NCBI RefSeq assembly: GCF_044464525.1
Contig: NZ_JBIQLE010000015.1
Location: 30,684 to 94,683 of the forward strand
Direction: 5' to 3'
Origin: Pusillimonas sp044464525
GTDB taxonomy: Bacteria; Pseudomonadota; Gammaproteobacteria; Burkholderiales; Burkholderiaceae_B
DNA length: 64,000 nucleotides
Positions 24,087 through 33,677 of this stretch are shown here, one piece after another. Each line of letters starts with the position of its first letter. The first letter of the stretch is position 1. The notes under the pieces were generated by a model. That model was not told the DNA's origin. It did no database searches and worked only from the letters and a program-made list of their open reading frames with translations. Both the position numbers and the translations under genes were made by a program.

Positions 24087-24827
24087 TCAGTTGCCGTAGA
24101 AATTCACGGCTTGCGGCGTATACGGCGTGCCGCTGCCCTGAAAGCGCTGGCGCACTTCACGGGCGCGCTCGGTCGCCGCCGCCTGGCGTGCCAGCTCCAA
24201 TGAGGCGGCGCGGCCCTGGGTGATCTGAAGCTGTTGCGCCTGGATGTCCTGCTTGGCCTGCAAGGCCAGAAGCTGGTTGGTCGCTTGCATAGCCTGCAAC
24301 GCGCCTTGCGCCGACTGGCTTTGATTCACCAGATCGGCCAGCGTGCTTTCATCGTCGCGCAGGTTCTGCGAGGCTTGGGCCTGCACCCGCATGGCGGTAT
24401 GCAGGCCATTCAACGTATTCTTCCAGCGCTCACGGGCATCCTGAGCCATGCTGTCGCCGCTCACAGTGGCGGCATACTGGTCGGGATACAAGCGCGCAAA
24501 CTCCTGATCCATATTCGCCACCTCGTAACTGAGCCCTTGCGCCTCGCCGATCAGGCGCTCGGTGGCGGCAAGCGTGGTGCGCAGACGGTTGACGACATTG
24601 AAATCCAGGCTCGCCAGATTGCGGGCCTGATTCATCAACATCTGGGCCTCGTTCTGAAGCTGGTTGATCTGGTTGTTGATCTGCTGCAGTGTACGAACGG
24701 CGGTCAGCGTGTTCTGCGTATAGTTGGATGGGTCAAAGACCGTTTTCCAGGCCCAAGCGGGCGAAGCGGTGAGTAATGACGCCGAAAGAACGGCAGCAAG
24801 CGATACAGATAGCATGCGAGTTTTCAT
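24087..24827 (-). CDS. trbJ: Conjugative transfer protein TrbJ (VirB5-like)
   Basis: A 246-aa periplasmic protein with a cleavable signal peptide (to about residue 26, SPAWA). The mature part is almost all alpha-helical/coiled coil, rich in Gln and Ala (TVRTLQQINNQINQLQNEAQM). It corresponds to VirB5, a minor pilus component at the tip. Its ATG overlaps the stop of trbE. Confidence 0.93.
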   Translation of the reverse strand: MKTRMLSVSLAAVLSASLLTASPAWAWKTVFDPSNYTQNTLTAVRTLQQINNQINQLQNEAQMLMNQARNLASLDFNVVNRLRTTLAATERLIGEAQGLSYEVANMDQEFARLYPDQYAATVSGDSMAQDARERWKNTLNGLHTAMRVQAQASQNLRDDESTLADLVNQSQSAQGALQAMQATNQLLALQAKQDIQAQQLQITQGRAASLELARQAAATERAREVRQRFQGSGTPYTPQAVNFYGN

Positions 24828-27283
24828 AGCAGATTCTCCTGTAGGTGAGAAGCAACGGCAGTGACTGAAGGTGCGAAGCCGGGAAACTCGGGCAACAGGT
24901 TGGCGGCCCAGTCCAGACCGCGATGGCGCAACCAGGCATCCGCAAAGCCAGGTACGCCGGCGTCCAGCAGGATGCGGTCGATGTCGCGCTGATCCTGCGG
25001 GGTGGATGCCCCCGCAAAGGCCAGCGTGGCCGGCCCGAGGTCAAGATCGAACAGGCGGTTGCCCAGACGCGACTGGTAGTAGTAGTCGCGCTTGGGTTGG
25101 GCGGTGGCCACAATCTCGATCTGTCGGGTGTTCAGGCCGAAGCCTTCATAGATCGTGCGAATCTGCGGCTCCGTTGCCTGCGGGTTGGGCAAGAAGATGC
25201 GGCTCGCGCAGCTTTCGATAATCGCTGGCGCAATGCTCGAATCCTTGATGTCGGCCAGCGACTGCGTAGCAAAGATCACCGAGACATTTTTCTTGCGCAG
25301 GGTCTTCAACCACTGACGGATACGGGCGGCAAAAGACGGTTCATCCAAAAACAGCCATGCCTCATCCAGAATCAGAAGGGTTGGCGCGCCATCAAAGCGT
25401 TCGTCAAACCTTGCGAACAGATAGCGCAGCACCGCCTGCACGGCGGCGGGGCTGTGCATCAGCTCTTCCATCTCGAAGCCCTGCACGTCAGCCATACCCA
25501 GCCGGTCATGGTCAGCGTCCAGCAACTTGCCGTGCGCACCGCCCAGCACATAGGGCGCAAGCGCCTGGCGCAGCGTGTTCGATTGCAGCAGTACGGAAAA
25601 GCCCGTCAACGTGCGCTGCTCCACCGGCGCACCCGCCAGACTCCCCAGCGCCGACCAGATGGCAGCCTTGTCGTCGGGGCTGACGGCCATACCTTCGTGC
25701 AGCAAGCGGCCCTCAATCCATTCCGCCGCCCAGGTGCGGTAGCCTTCATGGTCGATGCGTGCCAGCGGCTGAAAGGCGATCTCGCCATCATTGCCAAGGT
25801 CATAGTGCTCGCCCGCCAGACCTAAAATGGTGGCGCGCATCGAGCGGCCCATGTCAAAAGCGAAGATGCGCGAACCGGGATACCGGCGAAATTGCTTGGC
25901 CAGGACGGCCAGCAATACCGACTTGCCCATGCCAGTCGGCCCGGCAACCAGGGTATGGCCCACATCGCCAATATGCGTCACCAGCCGGAATGGCGTCGCG
26001 CCTTCTGTGCGCGTGACAATGAGCGGCGGCCCATCCAGATGCTCATTTTTCTGTGGCCCGGCCCACACCGCAGACACTGGCATCATATGGGCCAGATTCA
26101 ATGTAGACACAATGGGTTGCCGCACGTTGGCATAGGCATTGCCGGGAATGGAGGACAACCAGGCATCCACAGCGTTCAAGGTCTCGGGAATCGTCACAAA
26201 GCCCCTGCCCTGAATGACGCGCTCAATCATGCGCAGTTTTTCATCGGCCACGGCGGGGTCGGTGTCCAGCACCGCCACGGTGGTAGTGACATACCCGAAG
26301 GCAACTTGGTCGCTGCCCAACTCCTGCAAGGCGGCGTCCGCATCGGCGGCCTTGTTGCTGGCATCGGTATCAACCAGCGGTGACTCCTGCTGGAAAATCG
26401 TTTCCCGGAGCAGCGCCACAACGTTCTTGCGCTTGGCGAACCATTGACGGCGTAGGCGGCGCAGCTCCTTTTCCGCCTCGGCTTTGTCCATACAGATAAA
26501 GCGCGTACTCCAGCGATAAGCAAAGCCAAGCCGGTTCAGGTCATCCAAAATGCCCGGCCAGGTGGAAGTCGGAAAGCCTCGCACCGACACCACCCGCATA
26601 TGCGCATCACCCAGCGTCGGAGCCAGCCCACCCACCAACGCGGAGTCAGTCAGTAGTGCATCAAGGTGAAACGGAACTTCCGGTACGCCGATGCGGTAAC
26701 GCCGTGTCGAGATGGTGGAATGCAGGTAGGTCAGCGTCTGGCCGTCACCCAGCCAGGAAATTTCCGGCATCACACCATCGAGCAGATCAAAGACGCGATC
26801 CGTTTCCGCTACGAAGGCAGCCAGCCGTTCGCGCCAGTCCACCCCTTCTGCCGGACGATTCTCATAGAGCATTCCCGCTGCGCGGGCGCGGGATTCCTCG
26901 GGCGGGAGAAACACGAGCGTCAGGTGATAGGCGCTCTCGAAGTGATGCCCGGCCTCTTCGAAGGCAGCACGGCGCTCCTGATCGACCAGCCAGGACAGGC
27001 TTTCAGGAAAGTCCGAATGGGGATAGTCTGCCGCTGGACGACGCTCGGCCTCGATAAAAAGCGCCCAGCCCGACCCCAGACGGCGCAACGCATTATTCAA
27101 GCGGGCAGAAGTCGCGATCAGCTCACCTTGGGTGGCGCTATCCAGATCCGGCCCGCGAAAGCATGACGTGCGCTGAAATGATCCATCCTTGTTCAGCACC
27201 ACACCGGGCGCGATCAATCCGGCCCAGGGCAGCCAGTCGGCGAGCAATGCGGGGCGCTGACGATATTCGGCAAGGTTCAGCAT
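24824..27283 (-). CDS. trbE: Conjugative transfer ATPase TrbE (VirB4-like)
   Basis: An 819-aa cytoplasmic ATPase that powers pilus assembly. It has the CagE/TrbE N-terminal domain, a Walker A GPTGMGKS near residue 450, Walker B LLILDEAWLFL, and the late SRIFLPNPQATEP segment typical of VirB4. Length is in the normal range (about 815-850 aa). It lies between trbD and trbJ within the operon. Confidence 0.96.
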   Translation of the reverse strand: MLNLAEYRQRPALLADWLPWAGLIAPGVVLNKDGSFQRTSCFRGPDLDSATQGELIATSARLNNALRRLGSGWALFIEAERRPAADYPHSDFPESLSWLVDQERRAAFEEAGHHFESAYHLTLVFLPPEESRARAAGMLYENRPAEGVDWRERLAAFVAETDRVFDLLDGVMPEISWLGDGQTLTYLHSTISTRRYRIGVPEVPFHLDALLTDSALVGGLAPTLGDAHMRVVSVRGFPTSTWPGILDDLNRLGFAYRWSTRFICMDKAEAEKELRRLRRQWFAKRKNVVALLRETIFQQESPLVDTDASNKAADADAALQELGSDQVAFGYVTTTVAVLDTDPAVADEKLRMIERVIQGRGFVTIPETLNAVDAWLSSIPGNAYANVRQPIVSTLNLAHMMPVSAVWAGPQKNEHLDGPPLIVTRTEGATPFRLVTHIGDVGHTLVAGPTGMGKSVLLAVLAKQFRRYPGSRIFAFDMGRSMRATILGLAGEHYDLGNDGEIAFQPLARIDHEGYRTWAAEWIEGRLLHEGMAVSPDDKAAIWSALGSLAGAPVEQRTLTGFSVLLQSNTLRQALAPYVLGGAHGKLLDADHDRLGMADVQGFEMEELMHSPAAVQAVLRYLFARFDERFDGAPTLLILDEAWLFLDEPSFAARIRQWLKTLRKKNVSVIFATQSLADIKDSSIAPAIIESCASRIFLPNPQATEPQIRTIYEGFGLNTRQIEIVATAQPKRDYYYQSRLGNRLFDLDLGPATLAFAGASTPQDQRDIDRILLDAGVPGFADAWLRHRGLDWAANLLPEFPGFAPSVTAVASHLQENLL

Positions 27284-27295
27284 GGCATCATCTCC

Positions 27296-27580
27296 TCACA
27301 CATCCAACAGCGTTTTATGTTTGATGTGGCGGGCAAAAACCTGCATGAACTGCGGGTCAACACGCGCGCCCCATACCGCCAGGGAATGGCCAACGATCCA
27401 GAGCACCACACCTGGAATCCATAGTTGCAAGCCCAGCCCCACGGCAGCGGCCAGCGTGCCGTTTGCAATCGCCACGGTGCGCGGTGCGCCGCCCAGCAGA
27501 ATCGGCTCGGTCAGCGACCGGTGCAGCGGAATTTCAAAGCCCGGGGCGAAGCTGGGCGCGCCTTCGGTGTTGGCACTCAT
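27296..27580 (-). CDS. trbD: Conjugative transfer protein TrbD (VirB3-like)
   Basis: A 94-aa inner-membrane protein with the VirB3 opening (FEIPLHRSLTEPILLGGAPR) and one or two hydrophobic helices (about 40-70). It is thought to act with TrbE at the base of the channel. It overlaps trbC by 4 bases and precedes trbE by 12 bp. Confidence 0.93.
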   Translation of the reverse strand: MSANTEGAPSFAPGFEIPLHRSLTEPILLGGAPRTVAIANGTLAAAVGLGLQLWIPGVVLWIVGHSLAVWGARVDPQFMQVFARHIKHKTLLDV

Positions 27581-27951
27581 ACGACGGCCCCGCCCGAGAA
27601 GGAAAAGAATGACAGGAAGAACGAGGACGCGGCAAACGCAATCGACAGGCCAAAGACAATCTGAATCAGCTTGCGAAAGCCCCCACTGGTGTCGCCAAAG
27701 GCCAGCGCCAGCCCCGTGGCGATAATGATGATGACTGCGACGATGCGCGCCACCGGCCCCTGGATGGATTCGAGGATGGATTGCAGCGGCCCTTCCCAGG
27801 GCATGGAGGAACCGGCAGCCTGGGCCGCACCGGCTAGAAGCATCAACATCGCGGCCAGCAACAGCCCTTGCGCCTCAGGACGGACAAGCTGGCGCAAGCG
27901 GATGACGTTGAAAAGCGGAACCGCAGAAATACGGAAAGCAACAGGCGTCAT
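27577..27951 (-). CDS. trbC: Conjugative pilin TrbC (VirB2-like)
   Basis: A 124-aa prepilin: a long N-terminal signal segment ending near AGAAQA (about residue 46), then two hydrophobic helices (about 65-85 and 95-120) as in cyclic T-pilins. It forms the conjugative pilus. It overlaps trbB and trbD by 4 bases each. Confidence 0.92.
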   Translation of the reverse strand: MTPVAFRISAVPLFNVIRLRQLVRPEAQGLLLAAMLMLLAGAAQAAGSSMPWEGPLQSILESIQGPVARIVAVIIIIATGLALAFGDTSGGFRKLIQIVFGLSIAFAASSFFLSFFSFSGGAVV

Positions 27952-28994
27952 GACAGTTCTCCAGACAGATCAGGGGATGGTGAAGAAGGCGACGATGGCT
28001 CGGGAAATGGCGACGGTTCAGGAAAAGGAACTTGGAGCGCATCGGCCAGTTGGTAGCCCGTGCCGTCAAAACCGACCACGCGAGCAATGCTCTCGATACG
28101 GCGCTTGCGTCCGCGACCAGCGATGTAGATGACGACATTGACCGCCTCGGCGATCAGAGCGCGCGGTGGGTTCACCGCCACTTCCAGAATCAGTTGCTCC
28201 AGGCGTAAGAGCGCACCCACGGCGGAACCGGCATGAATAGTGGCGATGCCGCCCGGGTGGCCTGTGCCCCAGACCTTGATGAGATCCAGCGCTTCGCCGC
28301 CGCGCACCTCACCGACCACCACACGGTCGGGGCGTAGCCGCATCGTGGCGCGCACGAGTTCCTGCATCGTGACCACACCCATGCGTGTGCGCAGCGGCAC
28401 ATGATCGTTTGCCGTGCATTGCAGCTCCACCGTGTCTTCGAGCACCAGCACACGGTCGCCCGTAGCGGCGATTTCAGCGAGCAAAGCATTGGCAAGTGTG
28501 GTCTTACCCGTGCTGGTGCCACCCGCGATCAGGATATTCAGCCGCCCACGGACCGCTCTCACCAGAAAGTCGGCTTGCGCCGTGCTCATCATGCCGTCGG
28601 CGATGTAACGGTCCAGCGGAATCACGCCCACGGCGCGCTTGCGCAGCGCGAAGGCCGGGCCGGGCGCGGCGGGCGGCAAGATACCCTCGAAGCGTTCGCC
28701 GGTTTCGGGCAGTTCGGCGGTCAGAAGCGGCTGGCCGCGATGCACTTCCGCGCCAACATGCGCAGCGACCAGGCGGATAATCCGCTCGCCATCCGCTTCA
28801 GACAGTTCCAGGCCCAGCGGCGCCCGGCCGGTGGAGAGACGATCCACCCAGAGCGAGCGGTCGGGGTTAAGCATGATTTCCACTACGTCGGGGTCTTCCA
28901 GCGCCTCGGCGATCACCGGCCCCATCGCGGTGCGCAACATCTGAATGCGGCGATCCAGCGCGACGGCAATTGATGATTTCGGAACGGCACTCAT
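27948..28994 (-). CDS. trbB: Conjugative transfer ATPase TrbB (VirB11-like)
   Basis: A 348-aa hexameric traffic ATPase. It shows Walker A GGTSTGKTTLANALL, Walker B-like LVLEDT, the Asp-box LRPDRVVVGEVRGGEALDLIKVWGTGHPGG and a His box, all diagnostic of VirB11/TrbB. The C-terminus is a short Ser/Pro-rich tail (SPFPEPSSPSS), longer than usual. It follows the ribbon-helix-helix gene with a 4-base overlap. Confidence 0.96.
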   Translation of the reverse strand: MSAVPKSSIAVALDRRIQMLRTAMGPVIAEALEDPDVVEIMLNPDRSLWVDRLSTGRAPLGLELSEADGERIIRLVAAHVGAEVHRGQPLLTAELPETGERFEGILPPAAPGPAFALRKRAVGVIPLDRYIADGMMSTAQADFLVRAVRGRLNILIAGGTSTGKTTLANALLAEIAATGDRVLVLEDTVELQCTANDHVPLRTRMGVVTMQELVRATMRLRPDRVVVGEVRGGEALDLIKVWGTGHPGGIATIHAGSAVGALLRLEQLILEVAVNPPRALIAEAVNVVIYIAGRGRKRRIESIARVVGFDGTGYQLADALQVPFPEPSPFPEPSSPSSPSPDLSGELS

Positions 28995-29455
28995 GACACG
29001 CGCTCCTGCTGCTCGAACGCGGTCGTAGTGTCATCCAGGCGCACAGGGTCGGGGTGCAGTTCCTCCACTACATCGCGCACCAGACTGCGACCGCGCATCA
29101 GGTGGCGGCCAAGCTGTTCGACGAATTGCTCAAAGCGCGCCTTGCCCTGGGCGCGAGCCGCATCCTGATGGGCTTCGGGAACCGGCGTGCTGACGGTCAG
29201 GTAGTAACGCACGAACAGCGCCAGTGTTTCGATCTGGATGTTTTGGTCACGCTCCAGCCGCTCAAACTGGCGAGATAGCCGATCCAGTCGCTTGGCCATC
29301 GCCGCTTCGCGCTGGTCGCCGGCATCGGGCGAAAGCCAGGACGCCAGCGCCGCCGCCACGATGGATGACTTGGATACGCCTTTCTTGGCGGCCAGCTCAT
29401 CCAGGCGCTTGGCGTGTTCGGGATGGATAAAGAGGTTCAGGCGGTAGCGGCTCAT
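28991..29455 (-). CDS. CopG-family ribbon-helix-helix regulator
   Basis: A 154-aa protein with an N-terminal ribbon-helix-helix domain (YRLNLFIHPEHAKRLDELAAKKGVSKSSIVAAAL), followed by a coiled-coil-like helix (AMAKRLDRLSRQFERLERDQ). It sits between traG and trbB, as in Tn4371-type elements, and probably regulates the transfer operon or assists DNA processing. Not to be confused with the copper protein CopG (DUF411) at 43291. Confidence 0.88.
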   Translation of the reverse strand: MSRYRLNLFIHPEHAKRLDELAAKKGVSKSSIVAAALASWLSPDAGDQREAAMAKRLDRLSRQFERLERDQNIQIETLALFVRYYLTVSTPVPEAHQDAARAQGKARFEQFVEQLGRHLMRGRSLVRDVVEELHPDPVRLDDTTTAFEQQERVS

Positions 29456-31452
29456 AGCTGGATTCCGTCATCAGGGTCGAGGGCAGCCATGCGCGCCACG
29501 CGCTGCATGGCGGGGTCAAGCTGGCTGGGAAGCATGGGTGACAGGTCGTCGTCATCAAGCAGCGACAAGTCGCTGACCGGGTATTGGGGTTCGGGACTGT
29601 AGGCGGTGGCCTCTGATAGCTCTGGCTGTTGACGCGGGCCACCGTCGTCGGCTGTGCCGGCCATGTCGTCACTGTCTATCGACGCGGGAGCAGCGGGAAC
29701 AGCCGGAATCACAAGACCGCTCCAATCATCAGGGCGAGCCGGCGGCGCATCCGCGTAGCGCTCGGCGGCCAGCGCAGGCGGCGGCAGTACGCGATAGGAG
29801 AAATTGGTATCCGCGTAATAGCGCAGCTTCTTGGCCTTGATGGGCGCGACACTGGAAACCATCACCACTGCTTCATCCGGCGGAAGCTGCATGACCTCGC
29901 CCGGTGTCAGCAGTGGCCGGGCTGTTTCCTGGCGCGACACCATCAGGTGTCCAAGCCAGGGGGCCAGTCGATGCCCGGCATAGTTGCGCTGGGCGCGAAG
30001 TTCCGTGGCCGTACCCAATGTCTCGGAAATCCGCTTGGCGGTGCGCTCATCGTTGGTGGCGAACGTCACGCGCACATGGCAGTTGTCCAGAATCGAATGG
30101 TTCTGGCCGTAGGCTTTGTCGATCTGGTTCAGCGACTGCGCAATCAGAAAGCTGCGAATACCGTAGCCCGCCATGAAGGCCAGCGCCGTCTCGAAGAAGT
30201 CCAGACGGCCCAGCGCCGGAAACTCATCAAGCATCAGCAGCAGCTTGTGGCGACGCTCAATGCCATCGGAACCGTCGAGCGATTCAGTGAGCCGCCGCCC
30301 GATCTGATTGAGAATCAGGCGAATCAGCGGTTTGGTTCGTGAAATATCCGAGGGCGGCACCACCAGATACAGCGATACTGGATGCTCTGACGCAATCAGG
30401 TCGGCGATACGCCAATCGCAGCGCGAGGTGACTTCGGCCACCGTAGGGTCGCGGTACAGCCCGAGGAACGACATGGCGGTGGACAAAACGCCCGAACGCT
30501 CGTTATCCGATTTATTCAGCACTTCTCTTGCGGCGGACGCCACCACCGGATGCGTCGCATCCCCCAGATGCGCAGTCGTCATCATGCGATGCAGCGTCAG
30601 CTCGAAGGGACACGCCGGATCGGACAGAAAGTTCGCCACACCGCGCAGCGTTTTGTCTTCGCCCGCATAGAGCACATGCAGGATGGCACCCACCAGCAGC
30701 GCGTGACTGGTTTTCTCCCAGTGGTTGCGGCGTTCCAGCGCGCCTTCCGGGTCAACCAGAATGTCGGCGATGTTCTGCACGTCTCGCACTTCATGCTCGC
30801 CCCTGCGCACTTCCAGCAACGGGTTGTAGCCGGCGGACTTCCCATCGGTGGGGTTGAACAGCAAGCAGTGAGAAAAGCGCGCACGCCAGCCAGCGGTGAT
30901 CTGCCAGTTCTCGCCCTTGATGTCATGGATGACGGCAGACGCAGGCCAGGACAGCAAGGTCGGCACCACCAAGCCCACGCCCTTGCCCGAACGGGTGGGC
31001 GCGAAGGCCAGCACGTGTTCCGGCCCTTCATGGCGCAGGTATTGTTCGTCATGCAGCCCCAGGAAGAGGCCGGTAGGCTGATTCAGTCCGGCCTTACGGA
31101 TGTCGGTGGCGTCTGCCCAGCGTGCTGAACCGTAGGTCGTCACCAGCCGCGCCTGACGCGAACGCCAGATCGACATACCGATGGCGACCACGACTGCAAT
31201 AAGACCGCTGCCGCCAGCGATCATGCCGCCCGCGTTGAACACCTCGGGGGCATAGGCGTCGAAGAAGAACCACCACTCGAACAGTCGCCAGGGGTGATAG
31301 ACCGGTGTGCCGTAGAAGTCGAACCAGGGCAAGCCCAGGCGTAGCTGATAACCCAGGGCGGCGGCTGTCCATTGTGTGGCGCTCCACACGCCAGCGATCA
31401 CAATGCCGAATACGACGGCGATCTGCCCGAACAACACGTTCGTCCCTTGCAT
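29452..31452 (-). CDS. traG: Conjugal transfer coupling protein TraG (VirD4-like)
   Basis: A 666-aa coupling ATPase that links the relaxase-DNA complex to the mating channel. Two N-terminal membrane helices (about 8-28 and 72-95) anchor it. Walker A is PTRSGKGVGLVVPTLL, Walker B is LLMLDEFPALGRL, and RSFLIAQSLNQIDKAYG is the sensor region. The C-terminal 70 residues are Pro/Asp-rich and unstructured. It is the first gene of the operon traG-copG-trbBCDEJLFGI. The relaxase is not in this window. Confidence 0.96.
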   Translation of the reverse strand: MQGTNVLFGQIAVVFGIVIAGVWSATQWTAAALGYQLRLGLPWFDFYGTPVYHPWRLFEWWFFFDAYAPEVFNAGGMIAGGSGLIAVVVAIGMSIWRSRQARLVTTYGSARWADATDIRKAGLNQPTGLFLGLHDEQYLRHEGPEHVLAFAPTRSGKGVGLVVPTLLSWPASAVIHDIKGENWQITAGWRARFSHCLLFNPTDGKSAGYNPLLEVRRGEHEVRDVQNIADILVDPEGALERRNHWEKTSHALLVGAILHVLYAGEDKTLRGVANFLSDPACPFELTLHRMMTTAHLGDATHPVVASAAREVLNKSDNERSGVLSTAMSFLGLYRDPTVAEVTSRCDWRIADLIASEHPVSLYLVVPPSDISRTKPLIRLILNQIGRRLTESLDGSDGIERRHKLLLMLDEFPALGRLDFFETALAFMAGYGIRSFLIAQSLNQIDKAYGQNHSILDNCHVRVTFATNDERTAKRISETLGTATELRAQRNYAGHRLAPWLGHLMVSRQETARPLLTPGEVMQLPPDEAVVMVSSVAPIKAKKLRYYADTNFSYRVLPPPALAAERYADAPPARPDDWSGLVIPAVPAAPASIDSDDMAGTADDGGPRQQPELSEATAYSPEPQYPVSDLSLLDDDDLSPMLPSQLDPAMQRVARMAALDPDDGIQL

Positions 31453-31610
31453 ACCCCGGCCTCCGATTTCTCCTGACCTATATCCTGTTCAAAAGCGGCA
31501 CAAACCTGTGCCTGCCTCATGAGAATCGGTGCTGGGGCAGTGCCGGTCAAAGACCGTTATCGGGACAATGCTGATGAAAAAAACATCAATTCATACCAGA
31601 GCGAACACGA

Positions 31611-31644
31611 CAAAAACGCCGCAAGCGTGGGCGCGCTGCGGCGT
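31611..31644 (-). terminator. Rho-independent terminator after eexN
   Basis: Read on the minus strand, the arms at 31644-31637 and 31623-31616 (ACGCCGCA / TGCGGCGT) form an 8-bp stem followed by TTTTTG. It separates eexN from traG. Confidence 0.7.
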
Positions 31645-31685
31645 GTCGGGAAAGAAAAACGGAATCTGTCGGGAAATGCCGACGA

Positions 31686-31958
31686 TCAGAACTTCGGTGG
31701 CGTCTCGGAGGGGGTGTAAGGCACTGTGCCGTCGCCATAGAAGCGTTTGCGCGTAGTTTCGGCAACCCGGTCACAAAGGACATCACCCAGGCTGACGCGA
31801 TCTGTCTTGCACTGCTGACGTAGCTCTTTCAACCGTTCAGGATTCGCCGCTAGCGACTCTACAGTCTCCGTAGTGACGGCGGTGGGCGGTGTTGGCCGAT
31901 CACAAGCCGCCAGCAGCAGCATCGTCGGTAAAAACATAATAATCTTTATTTGTTTCAA
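31686..31958 (-). CDS. EexN-family entry-exclusion lipoprotein
   Basis: A lipoprotein of about 90 aa with a signal ending in the lipobox LLLAAC, then a short mature domain with two Cys (CKTDRVSLGDVLC) and a late KRFYGDGTVPYTP. This matches EexN, which blocks redundant mating into cells already holding the element. A TTG at 31958 gives a better signal peptide (MKQIKIIMF...) than the ATG at 31937; longer frames run into lysR. Confidence 0.8.
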   Translation of the reverse strand: MKQIKIIMFLPTMLLLAACDRPTPPTAVTTETVESLAANPERLKELRQQCKTDRVSLGDVLCDRVAETTRKRFYGDGTVPYTPSETPPKF

Positions 31959-32004
31959 GGCCTGACCACCCACGAAATGTATAAATTGAGATAAATACCG
32001 ATTT

Positions 32005-32895
32005 CTATACGTCCGACTCGATAGACTCCAGCCGTTCAATAAACCGAGCCAGCATCAGCGACGGCTCGACATCCCGACGCAACAAGTAGGTGATTAACAT
32101 GGGCGGACGCCCTGCAAGTTGCCGCGCCACAACTCCCGGTTCACGGGTGGATGCGATATGTGCTGCACCAGCAAGGCCCAATGCTAGACCCGCCGACACA
32201 AGCGCCATCATCACCTCGAACGAGGCCACACGCTGCGCGAGTAGCGGTTCCTTATCCTGCCTACGCAACACACGATCGACCTGGCGAGCATGGCCCTCGC
32301 ATACAGCGGGGTCACCCAGTACGAGGGGATAGCGCAGCACTTCCTCTAGCGGAATTTTGCGGTACTCCAGCACAGGATGACGTGAAGGCACAGCCACCAT
32401 CAACTGATCTTCCCAAACCGCTTCGACAATGATGCCGTCACCCACCGCATCAGCCATAGAAAAGCCTGCGTCATATAGGTCATCGTGCAGCCCTTTAATT
32501 TGCTGAGCCAGCGGCACCTCGAATAACCGAACCTCAACTTCAGGATCCTCTTCGCGACATCGTGCCAGCAGGGTCGGTAGGCGCGATGGAGTAATGCCGT
32601 CAGACAAGGCAATGCGCAACTGCCCCTGAAAGCCATTGGCAGCAGACTTAACGCTTTCCCGCCCTTGCTCCAAGGCGGCAAGTGCGCGCTGCACATGTTC
32701 CAAGAAAAGCCCACCGGCAAGGGTGATCCGGGTGCTACGCGTGGTTCGGACGAAAAGCTGCACGCCCAACTCTTCTTCCAGTTCTTTGATGGCGCGCGAT
32801 AGCGGAGATTGCTCAATATGCAGCCGCTCTGCTGCTCGTGCGAAGTGAAGCTCTTCTGCAACTGCGATAAAACAACGAAGGTGTCGGAGCTCCAT
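32005..32895 (-). CDS. LysR-family transcriptional regulator
   Basis: A 296-aa LysR-type activator. The N-terminal winged helix is canonical (MELRHLRCFIAVAEELHFARAAERLHIEQSPLSRAIKELEEELG), followed by the linker helix and a periplasmic-binding-like effector domain. LysR genes beside traG are typical of Tn4371-type elements. The ligand is not predictable from sequence; a role in controlling transfer is possible. Confidence 0.9.
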   Translation of the reverse strand: MELRHLRCFIAVAEELHFARAAERLHIEQSPLSRAIKELEEELGVQLFVRTTRSTRITLAGGLFLEHVQRALAALEQGRESVKSAANGFQGQLRIALSDGITPSRLPTLLARCREEDPEVEVRLFEVPLAQQIKGLHDDLYDAGFSMADAVGDGIIVEAVWEDQLMVAVPSRHPVLEYRKIPLEEVLRYPLVLGDPAVCEGHARQVDRVLRRQDKEPLLAQRVASFEVMMALVSAGLALGLAGAAHIASTREPGVVARQLAGRPPMLITYLLRRDVEPSLMLARFIERLESIESDV

Positions 32896-33511
32896 GAAGC
32901 CTCACTCTAGAACTTCTACGCCGATATGGCATCGAAAAAGGAACCATGCTCCTTCTCGGTGCATCAGGAGACGATTTTTATGTAAAGTGATAAGCATGTG
33001 AAGTGTCAACTGAACAGGGTCGGTCCCCGTCACCGAAAAATGCGCCTAAAATGGCTATAGTTGCCGCACTATAACGAGCTCACACTGAGAAATTATCAGA
33101 AGATGGACCGTTTATACGAGGATGACAAAAATGTAATCGACGCGTAACTGGATTGTCAGATTGAACCGGTTTGCATATGGCATGAAGCAGTGCTTGCCCC
33201 GTCATCGGGAGGTATGGAAAACCATGTTCCTATAGCTCCTTCCTTTTACAGAACGCCCTCGTCAATATGGTGAACAACGAATTGAATTCACAATATGGTC
33301 ATGGGCGACCGGCTTTTTTCGCGTTGCCCTATCTCGGACTCAACGATACGATGGTCTTAGTCTTGGTAATCGGCAAAGCCATCACACGCCTGCACGTTGG
33401 AAATACTTTTGCGCGTTCGGGAAAAACTGGAGCGAGGTCGATTTCAGCATAAGCAGCCGACCTGCTAAACCCTAGCCACGAGTTGGTAGCACGACTCAAG
33501 CAGTTAAGGGC
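32896..33511. other. Gap with a copper-type box and relics
   Basis: About 615 bp. It contains the dyad at 33122-33137 with downstream sequence (GCGTAACTGGATTGTCAG) very close to that at 62957 onward, upstream of the P-type ATPase. A 19-codon frame (33214-33273) starting MENHVP follows but ends quickly. Both suggest this was once the promoter and start of a metal-resistance gene that has been lost. Nothing else is recognisable. Confidence 0.5.
33122..33137 (+). promoter_or_regulatory. Copper-regulon dyad, copy 1
   Basis: ATGACAAAAATGTAAT, one of eight 16-bp dyads in the island. Its downstream sequence (ATC-N3-GCGTAA) is shared with the copy at 62941, but the gene it once controlled is missing. 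Confidence 0.65.
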
Positions 33512-33677
33512 GGGCACCCAAAGGATGCCCAGGGCGATCTGCCGTAACGTGTCTCGTTCGGGGCCGATACCTAGAGGAAGTAGGCTCACCACGGTGACAA
33601 AGAAAAGCAAGCGGCGTTAGGGCATCAGCCTGGCGGCGCATGGCGGGTCTCACATCACGCCGTATCGCCCCACTAAG
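33512..33677 (-). pseudogene. Relic of ccmB (5' part), cut by an IS element
   Basis: On the minus strand the frame reads LFFVTVVSLLPLGIG.ERDTLRQIA.GILWV, the same as residues about 30-65 of the intact CcmB encoded at 60170-60853. DNA similarity runs from about 33512 to 33677, where it stops exactly at the left inverted repeat of the IS. A frameshift is present and the flanking ccm genes are missing. It is the remains of a second ccm locus. Confidence 0.8.
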